A stretch of DNA of 64,000 bases from Photobacterium angustum. GTDB lineage: Bacteria; Pseudomonadota; Gammaproteobacteria; Enterobacterales; Vibrionaceae. The stretch is from the NCBI RefSeq assembly GCF_002954615.1, contig NZ_MSCJ01000001.1:310001-374000 (forward strand), written 5' to 3'. The translations under genes were made by a program, and so were the position numbers. The first letter of the stretch is position 1, and each line of letters opens with the position of its first letter. Positions 9,034 to 17,914 of this stretch are shown in pieces. The notes below the pieces were generated by a model. That model was not told the DNA's origin, did no database searches, and saw nothing but the letters and a program-made list of their open reading frames with translations.

Positions 9034-12000
9034 TTACTTCACCTTTTCCACGTTAACCAAGAATGCCTTGTACTCTGGCGTTTGACAGTTAGCATCACCT
9101 ACACATGGCGATAGCGCATTTGCTAAGTAACCAGGTTTGGTGTCGCCTTCATAACCCCAGTGAATAGGAATACCCACAGTGTGAACGGCTTGGCCATTAA
9201 CATGTAGTGGTGTAATACGCTTAGACACATACGCTTTTGCTTCAATGAAGCCACGCTTAGAGGTTACGCGAACCATGTCAGCATTCTTAATGCCACGCTC
9301 TTTTGCCAAGCCTTCGCCAATCTCAACAAATTGTTCTGGTTGTAGAACAGCGTTGAAGTGAGAGTGACTTGTCCACGTATGGAAGTGCTCCGTTAAGCGG
9401 TAAGTCGTACCCACAAATGGGAACTGCTCTTTTTGACCAAGCTGTGCAAGATCGTCTTTGAAAATACGTGCCGCTGGGTTTGATACCACATTCTTATGTA
9501 ATGGGTTGGTACCAATTGGTGTTTCAAACGGTTCGTAGTGTTCAGGGAACGGACCTTCAGCCATTTTATCTAACGCAAATAGACGACCAACGCCTTCTGG
9601 TTGCATGATAAATGGACCCGCATTGCTTGATGGTGGAAGCTTAGCGTTAAAGTCAGGCACATCGGGGCCAACCCACTTGCTACCATTCCATTCAACTAAA
9701 GTACGTGACTTATCCCAAGGTGTGCCGTCAGGACGTGTTGATGCACGGTTGTACAGAACACGACGGTTAGCAGGCCAAGACCATGCCCAGTTTGGTGCTA
9801 AACCTAAACCAGATGGATCGCTGTTATCACGACGTGCAGTTTGGTTACCCGCAGGAGTCCAACTACCGGTGTACAGCCAACAACCTGCTGTAGTAGAACC
9901 ATCAGCTTTTAGTTGAGCAAAGCTAGATAGCTGGTTGCCGTTAGCATCTTTACCGTTAAGTTCTTGTGCTAATTCTTTAGTGTTTGGCGCATCAGGAATT
10001 GCGTAGTTCCAATCTAGAGAAAGGATTGGATCTGGGTATGTACCACCATGTTGTTGGTACATATTACGCATCTTCATGAAGATACCCGCTAAGATCTCAG
10101 CATCACCTTTCGCTTCTCCCGGCATATCTGCCGCTTTCCAGTGCCACTGTAACCAGCGCGCTGAACTTACGATGGTGCCATCTTCTTCAGCAAAACATGC
10201 ACAAGGTAAACGGAATACTTCAGTTTGGATATTCTTGGTATCCACTTCGTTTACGTTTGGTTTGTTCTGCCAGAACGTTGATGTTTCTGTCGCTAGTGGA
10301 TCGATAACCACTAAGTATTTCAACTTAGATAACGCATCCAATGTTTTTTGCTTGTTGGACATAGAGCCAACAGGGTTAAAACCTTGACAGATGTAACCGT
10401 TCATTTCGCCTTTCTTCATCATGTCGAAGACGCGAAGCATGTCGTAACCCTGATCCCACTTCGGCATCATGTCGTAACCAAAGTTATTTTCTGCGGTTGC
10501 ATTTTTACCGTAGAACGACTTCAGTAATGATACGAAGAAAGACGGGTAGTGTTGCCAGTAGTTAGTTTGATCTGCTTCAAGTGCCACTGGTGTGTGGTGC
10601 TTAAGGTGAGTGGCAAGATCGACATCTTTATCAGATGGCAGTTTCAAGTAGCCCGGCAGATTTTGTGCTAACAAACCAAGGTCAGTAATACCTTGGATAT
10701 TTGAGTGACCACGTAGGGCGTTAACACCGCCGCCAGCCATACCCATGTTACCTAGAAGTAACTGGATCATTGCCATACAACGGATGTTTTCAGCGCCTTT
10801 TGAGTGCTGAGTCCAACCTGTTGCGTACAAAATAGTGGCAACACGGTTATCGGCAGCTGTGCTACCTAGCGCCTTACATACGTGTTCAAACATATCAACA
10901 GGCGTACCTGTGATGTTTGAAACTACATCAGGTGTGTAGCGAGATACGTGTTCTTTCAGTAAGTTCCATACACAGCGAGGATGTTGTAGGGATTCATCCT
11001 TCATTGCGTAGCCGTTATCGTCTAGCTTGTAGAACCAGCTACTACGATCGTACTGACGTTTCTCTGCGTCATAACCTGAGAACAGACCATCATGGAATGC
11101 GTAATCATCACGTACGATAAAGCTAGCGTTAGTGTAGGCTTTTACATATTCGTGATTTACTTGGCTGCTTGCGATCAGGTAACGAATAGCACCTAATAGG
11201 AAGGCAATATCAGCACCAGAACGGATTGGTGCATAGTGATCTGCCACTGCTGCAGTACGCGTGAAACGTGGATCAACCACAATGATTTCAGCGTTATTGG
11301 TTTTTTGAGCTTCAATTGCCCAGCGGAAGCCTACAGGGTGTGCTTCTGCTGCGTTGCCGCCCATTACAAGGATTACGTTGGCATTTTTAATGTCAACCCA
11401 GTTGTTGGTCATCGCACCGCGGCCAAATGTTGGAGCAAGACTTGCTACCGTTGGGCCGTGTCAAATACGCGCTTGAGTGTCAACTGGAACCATGCCCAAA
11501 CCACGGGCAAATTTTTGTGTTAACCAACCATTTTCGTTGCTTTCTGCCGAAGCACATAGCATACCTGTGGTTAGCCAGCGGTTAACTGTGGTGCCTTGCT
11601 CATTTGTTTTAACAAGGTTTTCATCACGGTCTTGCTTCATTAACTTGGCAATACGGGTGAATGCTTCATCCCATGAGATACGTTGCCATTTGTCTGAACC
11701 AGGTGCGCGATATTCGGGGAATTTCAAACGTTGTTCGCTGTTAACAAAACCAGCTAGACCCGCACCTTTTGGACATAATGCACCACGACTTACTGGATGA
11801 TCGGGATCACCTTCAACGTGGAATACCTTTTGTTTGATATTACCGTTTGCTGCACCAGTACTGTAAAGTAAAGTTCCGCAACCAACAGAACAGTAAGAAC
11901 ACGTATTACGCGTTTCTTTTGCTGCTGTTAATTTAAATTCTCGAGCTTGCGCCCAAGCTTTTTGCGGTATTGTGGCAAGGGAGGCAATAGATGTCGTAGC

Positions 12001-12048
12001 GACAGCTCCCGCGCACAATTTAAATAATTGACGTCTACTTATATTCAA
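9034..12048 (-). CDS. fdoG: formate dehydrogenase-O alpha subunit, selenoprotein (Sec196)
   Basis: Periplasmic molybdopterin-selenocysteine enzyme oxidising formate to CO2. The frame is interrupted once by TGA at 11461-11463, within DTQARI-U-HGPTVASLAPTFGRG, exactly where E. coli FdoG/FdnG carry Sec196; counting from TTG at 12048 this is also residue 196 here. The protein is 1,004 residues. It has a twin-arginine signal (SRRQLFK, residues 4-10, then a hydrophobic stretch ending AWA) and a [4Fe-4S] motif CSYCSVGCG. No ATG is available before the Tat motif: the choices are TTG 12048 or 12054. I prefer 12048 because it aligns with E. coli and lies 6 bases from AGGTGAG. It is translated only if selA, selB and selC, all nearby, are functional. 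Confidence 0.95.
11424..11463 (-). promoter_or_regulatory. bacterial SECIS element after the UGA of fdoG
   Basis: Reading leftward from TGA (11463-11461), the mRNA forms a small stem AGCAA/TTGCT (11446-11434) around GTC. Counted from the U of UGA, U17, G23 and U24 fall at the positions recognised by SelB in the E. coli fdhF/fdnG elements. The hairpin is within the coding sequence, as is normal for bacteria. Confidence 0.88.
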
Positions 12049-12101
12049 AGTCAACTCACCTAATTATTATAAAAAGAATTGTATTACATAAGAGGTCGGC
12101 T

Positions 12102-12129
12102 ATTATAGGCGCGAATATAATATCGTCAA
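12102..12129 (-). promoter_or_regulatory. sigma-70 type promoter of fdoGHI
   Basis: On the leftward strand TTGACG (12129-12124), a 16-bp spacer and a perfect TATAAT (12107-12102) lie about 55 bp before the fdoG start, in the 95-100 bp gap shared with divergent fdhD. I see no FNR-type TTGAT-N4-ATCAA site there. Confidence 0.65.
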
Positions 12130-12149
12130 ATTTTTGTGTGAAATAATAA

Positions 12150-12977
12150 ATGTCTAGTTGTTTAATTACTGATGAATATATAGAGCATCAGGAATATTCT
12201 GTTCATGAAATAATTAAATATAAGAACGGAATAAAAATAGAATGTGAAGACTTTATTGCAGAAGAAGTTCCCATTGCGCTTATTTATAATGGAATATCTC
12301 ATGCAGTAATGATGGCAACCCCATCAAATCTAGAAAACTTCGCAATTGGTTTTTCATTATCTGAAAGAATTATTAACAATATTAAAGAAATAAAAAATAT
12401 TGATATAAAAAGTAGTAAAGAGGGGATAGAAGTTTATATAGAATTACAAAATCGTGCTTTTATGATGCTTAAAGATCAGCGTCGACAACTGGTAGGAAGA
12501 ACCGGTTGTGGGTTGTGTGGGATTGAACATTTAAAGCAAGCAATGAAGCCTGTAAATACGGTTCCTGATACGCAAAGAATGCCTATTTCTGTTATTAATC
12601 AATCTCTTAAGTTTTTGTATGAGAATCAGGAACTCGCTAACCGTACGGGGTGTACCCATGCTGCCGTATGGTTAAATGAACACGGTGAATTAGCGGCGAT
12701 TTATGAAGATGTTGGCCGTCATGTGGCGCTAGATAAGTTAATAGGCGCTCGTGCAAAATATTCGCAACTTACCAAAGGTGCAATCTTAATTACCAGTCGT
12801 GCTAGTTACGAAATAGTGCAAAAGGCAACATCTGTCGGTGTGGAGATATTATTTGCAGTATCAGCACCTACAGCATTAGCGATTAATTTAGCTGAAGAAT
12901 CTGGATTAACATTAATAGGTTTTTGTCGAGAAGGTAGGGCTACTATTTATACAAATAAGCATAGAATAATAAATTAA
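12150..12977 (+). CDS. fdhD: formate dehydrogenase sulfurtransferase FdhD
   Basis: Transfers sulfur from IscS to the molybdenum cofactor of formate dehydrogenase, an activating step. The 275-residue protein (E. coli 277) has the essential CxxC loop GRTGCGLCGIE (C120 and C123), the GC..HAAVW segment and DVGRHVALDKLIGA. It is divergent from fdoG. Its codons are visibly richer in ATA, AGA and AAA than those of fdoGHI, so its base composition is more A+T-rich than its functional partners. Confidence 0.94.
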   Translation: MSSCLITDEYIEHQEYSVHEIIKYKNGIKIECEDFIAEEVPIALIYNGISHAVMMATPSNLENFAIGFSLSERIINNIKEIKNIDIKSSKEGIEVYIELQNRAFMMLKDQRRQLVGRTGCGLCGIEHLKQAMKPVNTVPDTQRMPISVINQSLKFLYENQELANRTGCTHAAVWLNEHGELAAIYEDVGRHVALDKLIGARAKYSQLTKGAILITSRASYEIVQKATSVGVEILFAVSAPTALAINLAEESGLTLIGFCREGRATIYTNKHRIIN

Positions 12978-13301
12978 AAATATTTTATAAAATAAAAAGA
13001 ATGGATTCTTTATAAGTTAAATAAGGCGTTGATAACGCTATTTTTTGATTTTATATATTTCTATGAATCAGTAATAATCATGCTAAATAAGTAAAAATAA
13101 CAAATACTGACTTAAATAAACCAATAGCACTCTATATTTTTATTTGTATAAGAGAATCATTCTTATTTAATTTGTTAATTATAGATTATATATAAATATT
13201 GTTATAACCGTGAATTATAAACGATTAACAGCATGATTTTATTGGAGTCATTAAAACGCATAGGCTATGATTTGTTTGTTTATCATAATTAGGAATCAGT
13301 T
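12978..13301. other. 324-bp A+T-rich gap between fdhD and mepA
   Basis: No gene or clear terminator seen. It is strongly A+T-rich. A small palindrome AGAATCATTCT (13153-13163) vaguely recalls a Fur box but is a poor match. The mepA promoter must lie in the right part. Confidence 0.5.
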
Positions 13302-14132
13302 GTGTTAGGGAAAATATTAACAGGGTTGTTACTTGTAGCTTCAAGTGCGAGCGTGATGGCAACACCATGGGAAAAAGTAAAAACACCAACATCAGGTGAA
13401 TCAATGTCTATTGGCTCATACTCGAATGGGTGTTTAGCAGGCGCGGAAGCACTGCCACTGGAAGGTGATGGTTATCAAGTGATCCGCGCTGAACGCGGTC
13501 GTTACTATGGTAACCCTGAGACAATCACTTTCTTAAAAGAGCTAATGAAAACCGCACAGCAACTGAAAATTGGTAATGTGCTGGTGGGAGATATTGCGAT
13601 GCCTCGTGGCGGACGTTTTTCGTCTGGTCACGCGAGCCACCAAACAGGCTTGGATGCGGATATTTGGTTACGTATTCCGGAAAAACCGTTATCACAGAAA
13701 GATCTAAAAACAGTTTCAGCTCTGCCTATGGTCGATGTAAAAAATTACAAAATCATCGAAAAGAACTGGAGCAGTAAACAAGCTCATTTGATCCAGCTTG
13801 CGGCAAGTGATGATCGTGTAGCCCGTATATTCGTTCATCCTGTGATCAAAGAGCAGCTTTGTAAAACGGAATGGAAAGATCGTGATTGGTTACGTAAAGT
13901 CCGTCCTTGGTTTGGTCATTACTACCATTTCCATGTCCGTTTAAACTGTCCTGAAGGCAGTACTTACTGTGAGCCACAAACCCCACCACCACCAGGTGAT
14001 GGCTGTGGTAAAGAGTTAGCCTCATGGTCACCAGATTTTAAAAAGCCTGAGCCAAGCAAACCGGCGGTTAAGCCAAAACCAAAACCGAAGCCAGTGTTAC
14101 CTGCTCAGTGTAAGGTGCTTCTTAATAGTTAA
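13302..14132 (+). CDS. mepA: penicillin-insensitive murein DD-endopeptidase MepA
   Basis: Periplasmic zinc peptidase that cuts D-alanyl-diaminopimelate cross-links of peptidoglycan. The 276 residues (E. coli 274) begin at GTG, preceded by AGGA at seven bases, with a signal peptide cleaved after SVMA. Zinc motif residues are in SSGHASHQTGLDADIW (H110, D118) and YYHFHVRLNCPE (H209, H211). The C-terminal tail is a Pro-Lys run (KPKPKPKPV) expected to be flexible or wall-associated. It stands alone before a strong terminator. Confidence 0.94.
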   Translation: MLGKILTGLLLVASSASVMATPWEKVKTPTSGESMSIGSYSNGCLAGAEALPLEGDGYQVIRAERGRYYGNPETITFLKELMKTAQQLKIGNVLVGDIAMPRGGRFSSGHASHQTGLDADIWLRIPEKPLSQKDLKTVSALPMVDVKNYKIIEKNWSSKQAHLIQLAASDDRVARIFVHPVIKEQLCKTEWKDRDWLRKVRPWFGHYYHFHVRLNCPEGSTYCEPQTPPPPGDGCGKELASWSPDFKKPEPSKPAVKPKPKPKPVLPAQCKVLLNS

Positions 14133-14161
14133 TCTTGCTAAATTAACTGTGTATAGGTACA

Positions 14162-14187
14162 AAAAAAGCGCCGAAAGGCGCTTTTTT
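14162..14187. terminator. bidirectional intrinsic terminator between mepA and yfhL
   Basis: AAAAAAGCGCC (14162-14172) and GGCGCTTTTTT (14177-14187) pair around a GAAA tetraloop, with T-runs in both directions; it serves convergent mepA and the yfhL/trhP operon. Confidence 0.88.
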
Positions 14188-14215
14188 ATTGTCTGATGGT
14201 TGGCTCGAATAAGAA

Positions 14216-14470
14216 CTAAGCAAGACCTTGTAAGGTAACAAACTTTTCTAACAGTTCATCGTCAGATTCAACGTGATCAGGATCGGTAATAATGCAGTTG
14301 GTGATTGGACAAACCGACTGACAGGTCGGCTTGTCGTAATGCCCTTTACATTCAGTACAGCGATCTGGGTTTATTTCATAGATGCTATCACCCATGGTGA
14401 TTGCCTCGTTAGGGCATTCAGGATCACACATGTCGCAGTTAATGCATTTGCTTGTAATGAGCAGTGCCAT
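14216..14470 (-). CDS. yfhL: YfhL-family 2[4Fe-4S] ferredoxin
   Basis: Small cytoplasmic dicluster ferredoxin. The 84 residues hold CINCDMCDPECP (C9-C19) and CTECKGHYDKPTCQSVCP (from C38), the irregular spacing of the YfhL/Allochromatium-type ferredoxins, and match E. coli YfhL along the full length. It lies 5 bp after trhP (yegQ), suggesting that the two work together as electron donor and tRNA hydroxylation enzyme; that link is inferred from position. Confidence 0.9.
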   Translation of the reverse strand: MALLITSKCINCDMCDPECPNEAITMGDSIYEINPDRCTECKGHYDKPTCQSVCPITNCIITDPDHVESDDELLEKFVTLQGLA

Positions 14471-14475
14471 AGTGC

Positions 14476-15864
14476 TTATTTACCGTCTTTAGGAGCGTGA
14501 GGGTTACGTGTATCTTCGCCATTACCCAAGTTACGCATTAACAGACCAAAATCAAGATCCATATCTGCAGGTACAGGGATAAATACGAAGTGACCATTAC
14601 CTTTCGCGTCATCAATTACTTCAGACTTACGGTTTTCCATTGTCTCAAGGTTGAAGATAACGTTACCTTTTGGTGTCATTACTTCAAGGCTATCACCAAC
14701 AACGAATTTGTTCTTCACTTCAACTTCAGCAAGATCGCCACGGCGTTTACCTGTGAACTCACCAACAAATTGTTGAGAATCAGAAATTGAGTAACCGTAG
14801 TCATAGTTTTGGTACGTGTCATGGGTGTGACGACGTAGGAAACCTTCAGTGTAACCACGGTGCGCTAAGCTTTCTAATGTGCCTAGTAGTGATTCATCAA
14901 ATGGTTTACCTGCAACGGCATCATCAATCGCTTTACGGTAAACTTGCGCAGTACGAGCACAGTAGTAGAACGACTTAGTACGACCTTCAATCTTCAGTGA
15001 GTGAACACCCATCTTAGTTAGACGCTCAACGTGTTGAACAGCACGAAGATCTTTTGAGTTCATGATGTAAGTACCATGCTCATCTTCAAACGCCGCCATT
15101 TTTTCTTCAGGACGGTGAGATTCGCTTAGTAGCACAACATCATCAATTGGTTTACCTAGACCTAGTGTATTATCAGGACGCTCTTCAACGTCTTGTGTTT
15201 GCACTGCGTCTTGAATTTCAACGATTTGACCCGCATCGTTTTCAGTCGCTTTCTCTGTTTTATATTCCCAACGGCAAGCATTTGTACATGTGCCTTGGTT
15301 TGGATCGCGCTTGTTGATGTAACCAGAAAGTAGGCAACGACCAGAGTAAGCCATGCAAAGAGCACCGTGAACGAAGATTTCTAGTTCAGTGTCAGGGCAA
15401 TGCTCACGAATTTCTTCGATTTCTTCTAGTGATAACTCACGAGATAGAATGACACGCTCAACACCTTGGCTAGCCCAGAATTTCACTGTTGCCCAGTTAA
15501 CTGCGTTGGCTTGAACTGATAGGTGAATAACAACCTCAGGGAATGCTTCACGAACCATCATAATAAGACCTGGATCTGACATGATAAGTGCGTCAGGGCC
15601 CATTTCTACGATTGGTTTAAGATCGCGAATGAAGGTTTTTAGCTTTGAGTTATGCGGTTGAATATTACATACCACATACAGCTTTTTACCTTGAGCATGT
15701 GCTTCATCAATACCAATCTTTAGGTTTTCGTGGTTGAACTCGTTGTTACGAACACGAAGACTGTAGCGAGGTTGACCTGCATAAACGGCATCAGCGCCGT
15801 AGGCAAATGCGTAACGCATGTTTTTAAGGCTGCCTGCAGGTGAAAGTAATTCTGGTTTAAACAT
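14476..15864 (-). CDS. trhP: tRNA 5-hydroxyuridine synthesis protein TrhP (peptidase U32 family, YegQ)
   Basis: Member of the U32 family, known in E. coli as YegQ/TrhP, which is needed for hydroxylating uridine 34 of certain tRNAs. The 462 residues start MFKPELLSPAGSLKNMRYAFAYGADAVYAG and include the family block ELEIFVHGALCMAYSGRCLLSGYI with clustered cysteines (C..GRC, then CTNAC) that could bind an Fe-S cluster. Co-directional with yfhL 5 bp downstream. The 278-bp gap to divergent gntR holds both promoters. Confidence 0.9.
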   Translation of the reverse strand: MFKPELLSPAGSLKNMRYAFAYGADAVYAGQPRYSLRVRNNEFNHENLKIGIDEAHAQGKKLYVVCNIQPHNSKLKTFIRDLKPIVEMGPDALIMSDPGLIMMVREAFPEVVIHLSVQANAVNWATVKFWASQGVERVILSRELSLEEIEEIREHCPDTELEIFVHGALCMAYSGRCLLSGYINKRDPNQGTCTNACRWEYKTEKATENDAGQIVEIQDAVQTQDVEERPDNTLGLGKPIDDVVLLSESHRPEEKMAAFEDEHGTYIMNSKDLRAVQHVERLTKMGVHSLKIEGRTKSFYYCARTAQVYRKAIDDAVAGKPFDESLLGTLESLAHRGYTEGFLRRHTHDTYQNYDYGYSISDSQQFVGEFTGKRRGDLAEVEVKNKFVVGDSLEVMTPKGNVIFNLETMENRKSEVIDDAKGNGHFVFIPVPADMDLDFGLLMRNLGNGEDTRNPHAPKDGK

Positions 15865-16142
15865 TGCTCTATATTCTCTTATTCTGATTCCAGATCAGTT
15901 CGTATCACCTAGTGATACAAAGTTAAGGCGGGATTTTACGTTTTTCGTGACCTAAGTGCCACTTTTCTCATTGAGTTTTTTCTTTTTTGCAATAATTACA
16001 TTCTGTAAAATCGTTTTTAAGACGAGGCGTAAACAATCTGATCATGATGAAATTACAGATAAATAGTTGCTGCTATTAGATTTACCTCATAATCTACGTC
16101 TATCACATTTTATTTTCTTCATCTCATCGTCAGGACAGACTA

Positions 16143-17171
16143 ATGACAACCAAACCGAAACACCGTCCCACATTAAATGATGTTGCAAAACAGGTGGGAG
16201 TAACAAAAATGACGGTGAGTCGTTATTTGCGTGATCCTAGCTCTGTGGCTGAAAGTACACGAGAAAAAATCGCTTTAGTGGTGGAAGAGCTAGGTTATGT
16301 CGCCAGTCGTGCGCCTGATATTTTATCGAACCGTAACAGTAAGGCGATTGGGATCTTACTGCCATCGTTATCTAACCAAGTATTTGCTTCTTTATTACAA
16401 GGGATTGAATCGGTAACCAAAAAAGAAGGTTATCAAACCCTGATCACCCACTATGGCTACAGTGCGGAAGAGGAAGAAGAGAAGATTGCTTCGTTATTGT
16501 CTTACCATGTTGATGGTTTGATTTTGACTGAAAGTATTCACAGCGAACGCAGTTATAAGATGATCAATGCTGCGGCTATTCCTGTGGTAGAAACGATTGA
16601 TTTGCCTGAACACCCAATTGATATGGCGGTAGGGCTGGATCACCAACAGGCGGCATTTGATTTAGTCTCTAAGATGATTGAATACGGACGCTGCAATATT
16701 GTTTATTTCGCTGCGCGATTAGATCGCCGTACCCAATTGCGTTGTGATGGTTATATTCAAGCGATGGAAGTAAAAGGACTAACGCCACGTATTGTCTCGA
16801 CAGAAGAGCACTCGAGCTTTACCCAAGGACGAGAATTAATGCGTCAAGCTCTCGCGCAACACCCAGAGTTAGATGCTGTATTTTGTACCAATGATGACTT
16901 AGCGATTGGCGCTATGATGCATTGCCAAGAGCACAATGTTGCCATTCCAAGTCAGGTAGCCATTGCAGGTTATAATGCCTTAGATATTGGTAAAGCGATT
17001 TCACCGACGCTTGCGAGTGTGAATACACCGCGTGAAGAAATTGGTGCTGCAGCAGCGACATTATTATTGAAGAAATTAGCAGGAAAAAAAGTGGCTAATC
17101 CTATTCAAGATATTGGTTATAGCTTGTACTTAGGCGATAGCTTAGGAAAGCCCAAAGTAGAAAGTAAGTAA
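16143..17171 (+). CDS. gntR: LacI-family gluconate repressor GntR
   Basis: DNA-binding repressor of gluconate genes, released by gluconate or a derivative. The 342 residues begin with a LacI helix-turn-helix (TLNDVAKQVGVTKMTVSRYL, about 9-28), followed by the hinge APDILSNRNSKAIGILLPSLSNQVF and a periplasmic-binding-protein-like core, all closely matching E. coli GntR. Its predicted operator is at 20272-20301 between gntK and gntT. Confidence 0.93.
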   Translation: MTTKPKHRPTLNDVAKQVGVTKMTVSRYLRDPSSVAESTREKIALVVEELGYVASRAPDILSNRNSKAIGILLPSLSNQVFASLLQGIESVTKKEGYQTLITHYGYSAEEEEEKIASLLSYHVDGLILTESIHSERSYKMINAAAIPVVETIDLPEHPIDMAVGLDHQQAAFDLVSKMIEYGRCNIVYFAARLDRRTQLRCDGYIQAMEVKGLTPRIVSTEEHSSFTQGRELMRQALAQHPELDAVFCTNDDLAIGAMMHCQEHNVAIPSQVAIAGYNALDIGKAISPTLASVNTPREEIGAAAATLLLKKLAGKKVANPIQDIGYSLYLGDSLGKPKVESK

Positions 17172-17178
17172 TAAAAAA

Positions 17179-17203
17179 CAGCGCACGAGAGTATCGTGCG
17201 CTG
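17179..17203 (-). terminator. terminator of the gntK-edd-eda operon (convergent with gntR)
   Basis: CAGCGCACGA (17179-17188) and TCGTGCGCTG (17194-17203) pair around GAGTA; read leftward the stem is followed by six T. Read rightward no T-run follows. Confidence 0.8.
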
Positions 17204-17253
17204 CCTGCATTTATTCATCAATCTTTATTTACTAATCACTGATTGATTTAGCA

Positions 17254-17892
17254 TTACGCTAATAGCGCTACCGCCTCTTGAGAAAGTTTGGTGATTTCTT
17301 CCCACTGACCATTATCAATCAAATCTTTAGGTAGCATCCAAGACCCCCCAACGGTAGCAACACATTTTACCGCTTTGTACTGATCAACGTTTGCTGGGCT
17401 AATGCCGCCTGTTGGGCAGAATTGTACTTGTGGTAATGGCGCAGCAATAGCGGCGAGAGCTTTAGCACCACCATTCGCTTCTGCTGGGAAGAATTTTAAT
17501 TGCTGATAGCCAAGCTCTAACGCCTGCATGATTTCTGATGGCGTGCTCACACCTGGAATTAAAGGTGCGGTGCCAGATTTTGCATAGTTAAGTAGCTTAG
17601 GTGTCATTCCTGGAGAAATCACAAATTTTGCGCCAGCTTCAACTGCAGCGTCATACTGCTCGCAGGTAAGTACCGTTCCAGCGCCCACCATCGCATCAGG
17701 CATCGCTTCCGCAATCGCACGAATTGCATCAAGAGCAACAGGTGTACGCAGGGTAATTTCAAATACCGTGATACCACCATTTTTTAGTGCTTGTGCCATT
17801 GGAACGGCGTCTTCTACGCGTTCAATGATCATTACAGGGACTACAGGCGATGCGGCAAACACATCTTGTGGATTAACTTGCCAAGTATTCAT
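17254..17892 (-). CDS. eda: KDPG/KHG aldolase Eda
   Basis: Cleaves 2-keto-3-deoxy-6-phosphogluconate to pyruvate and glyceraldehyde 3-phosphate, the last Entner-Doudoroff step. The 212 residues (E. coli 213) show VVPVMIIERVEDAVPMA, EITLRT, VGAGTV, the Schiff-base lysine in LKFFPAEANGG and the phosphate loop CPTGGISPANV. The frame is open further upstream, but ATG 17892 is chosen for its AGGAAG and for agreement with the family length. It lies 22 bp after edd. Confidence 0.95.
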   Translation of the reverse strand: MNTWQVNPQDVFAASPVVPVMIIERVEDAVPMAQALKNGGITVFEITLRTPVALDAIRAIAEAMPDAMVGAGTVLTCEQYDAAVEAGAKFVISPGMTPKLLNYAKSGTAPLIPGVSTPSEIMQALELGYQQLKFFPAEANGGAKALAAIAAPLPQVQFCPTGGISPANVDQYKAVKCVATVGGSWMLPKDLIDNGQWEEITKLSQEAVALLA

Positions 17893-17914
17893 GTTTTTCT
17901 TCCTATCCAATAAC

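Noticed and set aside
11461..11463. In-frame stop splitting fdoG, as if a pseudogene or frameshift
   Set aside because: It is TGA at the exact Sec196 position of the family, followed by a SECIS-like hairpin, with selA, selB and selC next door; the frame continues without shift.
13150..13168. Fur-like box before mepA (around AGAATCATTCT)
   Set aside because: Only about 12 of 19 consensus positions match in a very A+T-rich stretch, and mepA is not an expected Fur target.
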